From: Lactobacillus nasalidis
Lineage (GTDB): Bacteria; Bacillota; Bacilli; Lactobacillales; Lactobacillaceae
NCBI RefSeq assembly: GCF_016587775.1
Contig: NZ_BOCG01000451.1
Span: 1 to 43,942 of the forward strand
Reading direction: 5' to 3'
DNA length: 43,942 bases
Under the pieces are notes generated by a model. That model had not been told where the DNA came from, did not search any database, and saw nothing but the letters and a program-made list of their open reading frames with translations. Shown here one piece after another: positions 38,201 to 43,942 of the stretch (positions are counted from its first letter, which is position 1; every line of letters starts with the position of its first letter). A program made the position numbers and the translations under genes.

Positions 38201-40925
38201 AACCCGGGTAACCAATGCAGAGGGCAATATCTCCAACGTCAAGCAAACAGCGACTGATTTGCAAACATCACTCACTAACGCCAAGGGGGACATTTCCACA
38301 CTCAAACAAACAGCTTCGGGTTTGGAAAGTTCGGTAGCGGACAACAAAAAAAACATTTCAAGCGTTCAGCAAACGGCAACCGATTTGACTTCAAAAATGA
38401 GTGATGCGCAAGGCAATATCAGTGCGCTCCAACAGAAAGCTGATAGCTTGACCAGCACGATTAGCACCGGCGGGCGCAACTTGCTTAGTAACACCAGAGA
38501 AATAAATGATTCATCGATTTGGAGCAACTTAGCGTTATGGGATAAAGGCGACTTCTATCACGATGGTGGAAATGACTGCCAAATCGTTCAGACCAGCACG
38601 CAACAATGGAATGGTTTAAAGCAATATGTCTTTGTTGAGGCAGGTAGAAAGTACACCTTCTCAATCGATGCAAAGTCTGGTGACAACAGCAATCATACGG
38701 CTGGCTTCTACATTACTTTGAATAGTGCACAGGAAGGCTCATACAATAGGGCAGATGCAATAGGCGACAACCAAATATTTACGTACACACCGACATGGAC
38801 TAGATATTCGTTCACAATCACAGCAACAACGAATGGATATGTTGCTCCCAGAATTGAACGTACTACGACCACTAGCGAACTGCTTCAATTAGCAAGACCA
38901 CAGTTCGAATACGGTGACACAGCCACACCGTGGAAACCGTCCAACGGCGATATTTCCTCACTCCAGCAAACTGCTTCCTCGCTCACGGCTGACATGAAGG
39001 ACGCAAAGGGGAATATATCCTCGCTGCAAGCGACATCGAAAGGCCTGACTACCCGTGTAAGCAACGCAGAGGGCAATGTTTCAAGCTTGCAAGAGACAGC
39101 CAAGGAATTGAAAGCAACGGTCGGTGACGCCAATTCCGGCCTTGTATCGACCGTCAACGCTATTCCGGGCCAGATTACCTCGGCAATCACGGCTTCCAAG
39201 CAGGCTACAGTGATTACATCGGCAACGGACGTGCACAACATGAAGACAGCCGGGTATTACTTGCTGAAAGGCACTTTGACCAACTCCCCGGTTGACGCAT
39301 GGGCATTTTTGCGTGTTATCACCTCAGACGACGGCCAGCGGATCTATCACCGGATTTGGAAGGACAACGCAAGCACCGTTTACACCGAGGAATACACGGG
39401 TTCATGGTCAGGTTGGGCAACGCATATCAACTCCGACAACCTTAAATCAAACGTCATCACGGCCATTAATCAATCTACAGAGGGCGTGAGGATTACGGGG
39501 ACAAAGATTCTCCTCGACGGCGATGTAAAGGTAACGGACGGATACACGCTGACCGCTGACCATATCAAGGCCGGGACAATGAGCGCTGACCGCATTTCCG
39601 GTGGTACGCTGAATTTCAGCGACATCACGGCAATAGGCATCAACGCCAACAGCATAACTTCCGGCAGAATTTCCGGGACAAACCTAGACATCAACCTTGA
39701 CGATGGGACGGTTGCCTTCACCAAGGGCAAGCTCTATTCAACCGACGGCGGGTTTAACATCTCCATTGACGGCAAATCCTTCTACCTTGACATGGGCAAT
39801 AACACCAAGCTTTGGATTGACGGCAACGGCTACCACCTCCAAGAAAGCGCAAGCCAGCACCTTTGGATGAATAAGGACGGGCTACACAATTACACGGACA
39901 GCAATTCCAACGGTCTTTGGATCAATGACACGACGCTGAAAGTTCTTAATAGCAACAACGCCGGGCTGGTTGCCAAGGACGGCATGCTTCAATTCAGCAC
40001 AACGCCGATTTGGAACAGCGACAATGTCTATTCCGGAACGCTTAATAGCCAACTTTACGGGACGATCGGGTTTAACAGCAACTTGCTTTCATCATCATTG
40101 AACGGGATCTTTATCAAGGGCCGTGAAGGGGTTGTGATCGGAACTAGCGATTATTCCGGCGGTTCACTTTTCGGGGCCGGAACTGGTTATACAGACGTGG
40201 GGCAAGCCGGGTCAGGCATCAATTTGCCAAACGCTCTTGACAAGCCGGCTTCCATTTTCACCAAAGCCCCGCTTGTAATGCTGGGCGGCCCTACTTATAC
40301 AGATTCTTCCGCTGCTAAATGGACCAAAAAGCCAAAGCTGGTGATTGGCGGGAACACTGCTTATTCTCACAACGGCGCTAGCATGTATCAAACAGGCGTC
40401 AATGAGCGTGGTAATCAGCTCTATGCAGAGGCAAGAAACGTTTCGATTTGGGCTAACGACTGGATAAACCTTGACACCTTGGGCAGAGTGGCAATTCAAG
40501 CACAATATTTCCATTCATACCCGACCTACCTTCAAACTACATCAGCCGGCGCTAACGTTTATGTTGCCAATGACGGGGCGCTTGTAAGAAGCTCTTCCGC
40601 CCGGAAATACAAAACTGACATTCAAGACGCAGACAATCATTACGGTGATAAGCTGATTGAGTTTGCCCCGCAAAAGTGGATAGACAAGGCTGAAAAGAAG
40701 CGTTATGAAGAAGATCCGGAAAACAATAAGAAGCCGGGCTATTACTACGGTTTGATTGCCGACGACTTGGACGCCGCCGGGCTTGACATGCTTGTTAACT
40801 ACGGGGCAGACGGCCAAGTAGAAGGTATCAACTACGACCGTATCGGGGTTGCCTTGCTTCCGGTCGTAAAGGCGCTGAAAGAAGAGGTACAGGCCCTTAA
40901 AAAGCAACTTAAAGCCTTGAAATAG
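35253..40925 (+). CDS. Baseplate/fibre protein with binding modules and S74 chaperone
   Basis: 1890 residues with ATAGGAGG upstream. The N-terminal tail-associated part (1-365) docks to the tail tip. Then come a spacer with NPKKGDVWYKQNGNN (about 390) and coiled-coil tracts. Two carbohydrate-binding-like modules begin GGRNL (about 605 and 1072), and two pyocin-knob-like modules lie at about 900 and 1330. A beta-helix-like shaft (1400-1770) leads to a C-terminal S74 intramolecular chaperone from about 1775 (SSARKYKTDI) that trims itself after trimer folding. It likely binds host cell-wall sugars. Repeated modules point to mosaic evolution. Confidence 0.92.
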   Translation: MLSQTDAVKQAWAATDRTLDIVVKVGDVEYQATEINTLSYDAAAFTGDTLGIGSTYENSVSIEFASVIEAFKQGLTVLPKIGVLVDGTFQYTPLGTFIISEVDRDRNNNLTTIKALDQMCKLEGSYTSKLTYPASALDIIAEIANQGGVTVNTGELQHLPTLPNITKAITKQTLRTALGWIAQLYAGFATFDRNGQLTIRTTATPDYTISPSEYMQAGLTKNEVTYKTGGIKVTVNSTTTDDNGQEVDNTSTLQAGETTGSQIDLTNDVMTENLLDTIWTDIKDITYYPYTLSWFGNPGIEAGDWVTLTDTQGNSFNVPINGYTMSFNGGLESTISANQSSSNAGGYSYSGSANSITNVVKALQVRHTATGNNVYPPSFSGTPSNPKKGDVWYKQNGNNVECWIYEENDGQFSWIKTPLDGEVKAQIAALDKKTDSELTKTKSEISSTAESQWNSATTATSEVDSRLESLRTQNSQSVAELRSIDTSLHNRASQMESDVNDSLASVKNSLTAVDASMRTATSEEMASVKSSLSAVQSQNNVTQNSLANKAGSLATATSELQSKTGKLSGSLSTADSMIMFNSSAIAEVKKTAGEISTTVSNIRVGGRNLIINSDFRNEQTNWVADAGSLSVESSTEYGHYLKYTPNSVGNMRVYSPVKKVWKAGTTYSYSFYAKADSTVQVKASRSLTDYGPTHTLTTEWQRFTGQIKSTATADDGTLSLQVTGAVAACFARVKLETGTMATDWTPAPEDTDQAISTVSQTADAIKADLSTTKGDVASIKATATSLQTQISNNKSDISTVKQTADSLQTGLSNAKGDISTLKQTADSLTTRMSTAEGNVSSLKQTASGLQTSVSDNAKNISAVKQTATDLQTTVGKLPEQWQKDINDKANAQPLTSNVDMNNLTTAGTYLIQDFSAKNAPISAWFMATVTATSDKSRVIQRIRKDSYNVAYERSNYNSGWTTWERVATGTDVSSIKQTMDSITTRVTNAEGNISNVKQTATDLQTSLTNAKGDISTLKQTASGLESSVADNKKNISSVQQTATDLTSKMSDAQGNISALQQKADSLTSTISTGGRNLLSNTREINDSSIWSNLALWDKGDFYHDGGNDCQIVQTSTQQWNGLKQYVFVEAGRKYTFSIDAKSGDNSNHTAGFYITLNSAQEGSYNRADAIGDNQIFTYTPTWTRYSFTITATTNGYVAPRIERTTTTSELLQLARPQFEYGDTATPWKPSNGDISSLQQTASSLTADMKDAKGNISSLQATSKGLTTRVSNAEGNVSSLQETAKELKATVGDANSGLVSTVNAIPGQITSAITASKQATVITSATDVHNMKTAGYYLLKGTLTNSPVDAWAFLRVITSDDGQRIYHRIWKDNASTVYTEEYTGSWSGWATHINSDNLKSNVITAINQSTEGVRITGTKILLDGDVKVTDGYTLTADHIKAGTMSADRISGGTLNFSDITAIGINANSITSGRISGTNLDINLDDGTVAFTKGKLYSTDGGFNISIDGKSFYLDMGNNTKLWIDGNGYHLQESASQHLWMNKDGLHNYTDSNSNGLWINDTTLKVLNSNNAGLVAKDGMLQFSTTPIWNSDNVYSGTLNSQLYGTIGFNSNLLSSSLNGIFIKGREGVVIGTSDYSGGSLFGAGTGYTDVGQAGSGINLPNALDKPASIFTKAPLVMLGGPTYTDSSAAKWTKKPKLVIGGNTAYSHNGASMYQTGVNERGNQLYAEARNVSIWANDWINLDTLGRVAIQAQYFHSYPTYLQTTSAGANVYVANDGALVRSSSARKYKTDIQDADNHYGDKLIEFAPQKWIDKAEKKRYEEDPENNKKPGYYYGLIADDLDAAGLDMLVNYGADGQVEGINYDRIGVALLPVVKALKEEVQALKKQLKALK
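37520..39110 (+). repeat. 21-residue coiled-coil repeats in the fibre gene
   Basis: Units such as LKQTADSLTTRMSTAEGNVS recur in tandem with a 21-residue period (three heptads) in blocks at about 37520-37890, 38170-38460 and 38940-39110. The blocks separate the knob-like and carbohydrate-binding-like modules, so they act as rod segments and as homologous sites for module swapping. Confidence 0.8.
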
Positions 40926-40933
40926 GAGTGAAA

Positions 40934-40966
40934 ATGAGTGAAACAAGGCCGCCACCAAAAGCATAA
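40934..40966 (+). CDS. Ten-residue open frame
   Basis: ATG at 40934 with ATAGGAGTG upstream encodes MSETRPPPKA then TAA. The ribosome binding site is good, yet the peptide is tiny. It may be a leader peptide, the remnant of a longer gene, or chance. The following 66 bases to 41032 hold no gene. Confidence 0.25.
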   Translation: MSETRPPPKA

Positions 40967-41032
40967 TGTCAAACAGAAAAGGGCCGAAAGGCTTATTTAT
41001 TTTGCATAATTTCTATTAAAGGAGAACAGATA

Positions 41033-41296
41033 ATGATTATTTACATTGCAAACGATTCCTACCAACGTGATGAAGAAAAGCACAGCATTCTGGCTATGAC
41101 GGCATCTCTTGAAGGCCGTAACCAAGAAACCGGGGAATATATCAACGGGTATGTTCGTTTAACCCAGTCAGACTTGGCCGACGGCGTAACCTTTGAAAAA
41201 ATGACTTATGACGAAAAGCTGGCTGCATGCAAAAAGAAGATGATCGCATGGCTTTCCGCTGACACTTCAACCACGTCAAGCACTTCAAGCAATTAA
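41033..41296 (+). CDS. Phage protein of the tail-lysis boundary (DUF1366-like)
   Basis: 87 residues with AAAGGAG upstream. The core NQETGEYINGYVRLTQSDLA followed by TYDEKLAACKKKMIAW resembles small DUF1366-type proteins encoded after fibre genes in lactic acid bacteria phages. The last 12 residues are a threonine/serine tail (DTSTTSSTSSN), like those of the head protein at 24724 and the +1 frame after the tail tube. Virion location is possible; function unknown. Confidence 0.75.
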   Translation: MIIYIANDSYQRDEEKHSILAMTASLEGRNQETGEYINGYVRLTQSDLADGVTFEKMTYDEKLAACKKKMIAWLSADTSTTSSTSSN

Positions 41297-41308
41297 GGAG
41301 GCCTGACC

Positions 41309-41485
41309 ATGGAAAACGGCGTAAGTCAAGACGCTATGATTCGGGCCTTGCTTGCCAAGGTCAATGAAATCAGCGGTGAAAACATCAAACTTATGGCTAC
41401 AATCTATGATTTGCAAGACAAGATCAAAAAGCTGGAAGGTGATGACAATGACGATGAAAGCAAGACTGAAAAGAATGGGCATTAG
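41309..41485 (+). CDS. Small coiled-coil protein
   Basis: 58 residues: MENGVSQDAMIRALLAKVNE, then a heptad-like helix (IKLMATIYDLQDKIKKLEGD) and an acidic, polar end. AAGGAGG is upstream. Such short coiled-coil proteins (XkdX or Tac-like) commonly sit between fibre and holin genes. It overlaps the next gene by 38 bases. Function unknown. Confidence 0.7.
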   Translation: MENGVSQDAMIRALLAKVNEISGENIKLMATIYDLQDKIKKLEGDDNDDESKTEKNGH

Positions 41486-41897
41486 TGCCCGCCAAAACGT
41501 CCTGCATCTTGTCGTTGGCGCAAACCTGAGTGTGATCGGTGTCATGCTGTTGACGCATCACCATTATTTCTTTTGGCCTCCACAACCGGCGTGGATTACG
41601 GCGCTTGAAAATGACAGCGCTGTGGGCTTTATTGGGCTTTCCGTTGGCATCGCAATGATTAAATGGGCGCTTGGCCCACGGCATTCTGTTGCCCTAAACC
41701 GTTTCTTGATCGCCACGGCAAGCGCCTATTACACTCTAATGAGCGCAACCGAGTTCATGCACGGTCTGTTTGCTCCAATGGGTGTCCCGAACATGATTAC
41801 TAGCGGCGTTTCCGAGCTGGCCTTGCTTTTCGTTACCTTGTACATGGCAAAGATCAGCCCCACGGAAGACACAAAAGAAGATGATTCTGTTAATTAG
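41448..41897 (+). CDS. Integral membrane protein, probably four helices
   Basis: 149 residues from the ATG at 41448, chosen because GGAAGGTG lies 8 bases upstream; ATGs at 41442 and 41454 are alternatives. Hydrophobic segments lie at about 14-36 (VLHLVVGANLSVIGVMLL), 55-75, 85-105 and 118-135. The histidine triplet HHHYFFWPP follows the first segment. It may be a holin partner or a lysogen membrane protein. No family is recognised. Confidence 0.75.
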   Translation: MTMKARLKRMGISARQNVLHLVVGANLSVIGVMLLTHHHYFFWPPQPAWITALENDSAVGFIGLSVGIAMIKWALGPRHSVALNRFLIATASAYYTLMSATEFMHGLFAPMGVPNMITSGVSELALLFVTLYMAKISPTEDTKEDDSVN

Positions 41898-41902
41898 AAA
41901 GG

Positions 41903-42187
41903 GTGGTTACTATTAAATGGCAAGACATTCTTGTTAAAGCACTGCCCTTAATTCCAACCCTTATCATGTATTTGGCGTCTTATAAGTTAAGCGTTGCCAA
42001 AAATGACAAGGAAGAAACGCAAGATCAGTTTGTTAGATTAAATCAAGAAAACGAACGGCTTACAAAGTTGCTTGAACAGAAAGACAAGCAGCTAGAAGCT
42101 AGACAAAAAGAAATCTACAGACTTCAGAAAGCGGTCGCTATGTCTTCGACAAGCGGCAATAAGAAGGAGGATAAAAATGACAGCTAA
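41903..42187 (+). CDS. Membrane-anchored coiled-coil protein of the lysis module
   Basis: 94 residues. One N-terminal transmembrane helix (about 8-26: ILVKALPLIPTLIMYLASYK) is followed by a long coiled coil (EETQDQFVRLNQENERLTKL) and a lysine/serine-rich end. The layout resembles XhlA-type haemolysin-like lysis partners. The GTG at 41903 touches its own GAAAGGG site, so initiation a few codons downstream is possible. It overlaps the holin gene by 11 bases. Confidence 0.72.
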   Translation: MVTIKWQDILVKALPLIPTLIMYLASYKLSVAKNDKEETQDQFVRLNQENERLTKLLEQKDKQLEARQKEIYRLQKAVAMSSTSGNKKEDKNDS

Positions 42188-42611
42188 AGACTGGTTTGAC
42201 GTAATCTTTGCGTTGGGCACTGTTGCCCTTGCCGTGATTGCGTCTGTTTACACGAGATACAAGGCCAAGATTGACACTAAATCCGCAGCCGGCAAGACCA
42301 TCGACACGATCGGCAAGCTGGCCGTGTGGGCGGTCAACGAGGCCGAATATAGCGGCATGGGAGGCACTCAAAAGCGGGAATACGCCGCCGAGATCATCAC
42401 GGAACAGCTTCAAAAGAAGGGCATTACTGGAATTACCCAATCCATGGTGTACGGGGCGATTCAAGCGGCTTGGAAGGCTTCCGGCTTCGACCATAGCCAA
42501 ACTAACGCAAGTAATGCTGAAACGGCTGAGAGCGGCTCTGAGAGCGTTTCAAAGGATAGCAAGGGCGTTGTAATGGACGACAGCCCGGTGGAGGTAAAGA
42601 TCAATGGCTAG
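42177..42611 (+). CDS. hol: Holin, LL-H family (phage_holin_6_1)
   Basis: 144 residues with AAGGAGG upstream. One transmembrane helix (about 7-26: FDVIFALGTVALAVIASVYT) is followed by a basic region and the conserved TIDTIGKLAVWAVNEAEYSG, KREYAAEIITEQLQKKGI and AIQAAWKASGF segments of the LL-H holin family. The tail (110-144) is polar. It permeabilises the membrane at a set time and releases the lysin. It overlaps the lysin gene by 8 bases. Confidence 0.9.
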   Translation: MTAKDWFDVIFALGTVALAVIASVYTRYKAKIDTKSAAGKTIDTIGKLAVWAVNEAEYSGMGGTQKREYAAEIITEQLQKKGITGITQSMVYGAIQAAWKASGFDHSQTNASNAETAESGSESVSKDSKGVVMDDSPVEVKING

Positions 42612-43506
42612 AACATACGGCGTGGACGTTGCGGTTTATCAATCTACAGACATGAGTGCATATCACAAGGCAGGGGCAAGCTTTGCTATCGTCAAGCTGA
42701 CCGAGGGCACGGGTTACATCAACCCTAAGGCACAAGCGCAGGTAGCAAGCGCCCGGGCAAATCACCTCTATACTCATGCCTACCATTTCGCTAATTTCGG
42801 CGGATCGGCTAGCCGGGCCAAACAGGAAGCAGACTACTTTTTGAGCATGGTTAAGAAGGCCGACATTTCCAAGAAACGCATGCTCTGGCTTGACTGGGAA
42901 TCATCGAGCGCCAATGCCGTTAACGCCACGAGATCGGCCAACACGGCGGCTATTCTGGCCTTTATGACCACGATTAAGGCAGCCGGTTATCGTCCGGGCC
43001 TGTATTCAGGGGCAGCCTTGCTCAAGTCCTCAATCGACACGGAACAGATTGTGAAAAAGTTTGGGACTTGCTTGTGGGTTGCTAGCTATCCAACGATGGC
43101 GGCTGTTTCTAGCGCTGATTTCGGCTATTTCCCGAGCATGGACGGCGTTGCAATCTGGCAGTTTACTTCAAACTGGAAGGGCTTAAACGTTGACGGCAAT
43201 GTGGCAGTAGCAGACATCAACGTGGAAACCAAGGCGGCTAAACCTACACCAAAGAAGGAAACGGCAAAGAAGACGGCGGCAAAGGCAGAGGCCAAGCCCT
43301 TGTTTACGGTTTATGCCCCTGTAATTAACAAAGATCCAAACTGGAAAATCGCCCTCCGTGACGGTGACGGCCATTTAACGGGCAAGTACATCAAGACCAA
43401 CACCCGCTGGCAGGTTTTCGCTAAAAAGGAAATGAAAGGCGGGACTTGGTATAAGTTAGGCACTAACCAACAGTGGGCACCGGCGCAATACCTGAAAAAG
43501 GTCTAG
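42604..43506 (+). CDS. lys: Endolysin, GH25 muramidase
   Basis: 300 residues. The N-terminal GH25 domain (1-200) has YGVDVAVYQ with D8, LWLDWES with D97 and E99, and GVAIWQFTSNW, all in the usual positions. An alanine/lysine-rich linker (about 213-235) leads to a C-terminal cell-wall module (about 240-300: VYAPVINKDPNWKIALRDGD to NQQWAPAQYLKKV) resembling the S-layer-type domains of Lactobacillus. It cleaves the glycan chains of peptidoglycan. There is no signal peptide, so release depends on the holin. It is the last gene of the late operon. Confidence 0.96.
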   Translation: MARTYGVDVAVYQSTDMSAYHKAGASFAIVKLTEGTGYINPKAQAQVASARANHLYTHAYHFANFGGSASRAKQEADYFLSMVKKADISKKRMLWLDWESSSANAVNATRSANTAAILAFMTTIKAAGYRPGLYSGAALLKSSIDTEQIVKKFGTCLWVASYPTMAAVSSADFGYFPSMDGVAIWQFTSNWKGLNVDGNVAVADINVETKAAKPTPKKETAKKTAAKAEAKPLFTVYAPVINKDPNWKIALRDGDGHLTGKYIKTNTRWQVFAKKEMKGGTWYKLGTNQQWAPAQYLKKV

Positions 43507-43555
43507 CATGACCTTGCCGATAGTGTTATAATCAAAACGTTGATAAAATCCGAGA

Positions 43556-43589
43556 CCCTAGCAGATTAATTTCTGTTAGGGCCTTTTTT
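43556..43589 (+). terminator. Terminator of the late operon
   Basis: CCCTAGCAGA (43556-43565) pairs with TCTGTTAGGG (43572-43581) with one G-T wobble, followed by CC and six T. It ends transcription after the lysin. Confidence 0.9.
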
Positions 43590-43593
43590 GTGC

Positions 43594-43622
43594 TTGCATT
43601 ATCGGTTACTTAGGGATACAAT
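43594..43622 (+). promoter_or_regulatory. Rightward promoter after the lysin
   Basis: TTGCAT (43594-43599), 17 bases, TACAAT (43617-43622) is close to the sigma-70/A consensus. It starts 5 bases after the late terminator and 43 bases before the next start codon, so it would drive a separate unit at the prophage right end or in host DNA. Confidence 0.7.
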
Positions 43623-43664
43623 AACAGTGTAAGTTAAAATAAAGAGAAAAGGAGTATAACACTA

Positions 43665-43703
43665 GTGGCGAAAAACGTACTTAATGTGTTTGATTATATG
43701 TAA
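43665..43703 (+). pseudogene. Truncated short frame behind a good promoter
   Basis: GTG at 43665, with AAAAGGAG 10 bases upstream, encodes only MAKNVLNVFDYM before TAA. A full set of expression signals in front of 12 codons suggests the start of a gene whose body was lost. The start resembles those of some small phage-associated proteins, but too little remains to name it. Confidence 0.45.
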
Positions 43704-43942
43704 GAGATAGCAGGTAGGTTCTAAGTTGAATTAGCGTAAGGAAAGCCAGAACTTTGCTTTAGGTTAGAGCGCAAATTTTAGTCATACTTCAGAAACATAT
43801 GTTTGGGAATCTGCAGGAATACGTGCTAAAATATTCCTCGAAACAAAGATTGAGAATGATATGGTTCTGAAAGCTGGTGAAATTAAATGGCTGAACAGGT
43901 AGAAGAAGTACCGTCTAAATTAATTCAGACAAGAGTCTATGA
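43704..43942 (+). other. Right-end remnant region
   Basis: No intact gene is visible. An open stretch (43768-43899, stop TAG 43900-43902) encodes SHTSETYVWESAGIRAKIFL and continues to GEIKWLNR, without a proper start. A second frame begins at ATG 43887 (MAEQVEEVPSKLIQTRVY) and leaves the window. This looks like decayed coding DNA; whether it is phage or host could not be decided. The right attachment site may lie here or beyond. Confidence 0.4.

Noticed and set aside
37520..39110. Regular repeats as a CRISPR array
   Set aside because: The repeats keep the reading frame and encode 21-residue coiled-coil units with variable bases; there are no constant repeats with unique spacers and no cas genes.

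Overview
The window is an almost complete temperate siphophage genome integrated as a prophage in a low-to-moderate-GC Firmicute. It is most likely a Lactobacillus of the delbrueckii/acidophilus group. The host inference rests on an LL-H-type holin (phage_holin_6_1 family), a GH25 lysin with a C-terminal S-layer-protein-like cell-wall domain, strong AGGAGG ribosome binding sites and dense ATGA gene overlaps. No host housekeeping gene is intact in the window, so the species is inferred, not proved.

Layout. Positions 1-330 are decayed host DNA: the start of an IS transposase, a perfect 13-bp hairpin and the last 50 codons of an EAL-domain gene. The leftward lysogeny module covers 717-3227: tyrosine integrase, a membrane/zinc-ribbon protein, an ImmA-like metallopeptidase and a CI-like repressor. 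A divergent operator region follows, then Cro and a BRO/ANT antirepressor. From 4345 to 14458 runs a tightly packed early operon: many small proteins, ERF annealase, a DnaD/TIGR02220-type replication initiator with iterons inside its gene, a DnaC-like helicase loader, SSB, RusA resolvase and an ArpU-type late regulator. Two small families of paralogous unknown genes sit in this block.

Positions 14459-15415 have no convincing gene. They hold five tRNA T-arm-like elements with hairpins or terminators between them, and a sixth lies at 28236 between tail genes. Positions 15416-18955 look like cargo upstream of the terminase. A papain-fold toxin-like protein and a small acidic possible immunity protein are bracketed by terminators, followed by two more proteins with the same MGGRG N-terminus and a ParB-DUF4417 fusion.

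The late operon (19007-43506) is canonical: TerS, TerL, SPP1-like portal, Prp-like protease, MuF-type minor head protein, scaffold, decoration-like protein, major capsid protein, connector and head-tail genes, tail tube, frameshifting tail chaperones, a 1924-residue tape measure with a lysozyme-like domain, a distal tail protein, a 1890-residue baseplate/fibre protein with an S74 chaperone, holin-region membrane proteins and the lysin. The phage-encoded Prp sits near three structural proteins (scaffold, capsid, tail tube) that all start with a Prp-type FNLQQFA cleavage motif, which suggests a self-contained maturation circuit. After the lysin terminator come a good promoter and decayed short reading frames. 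The right attachment site was not found.
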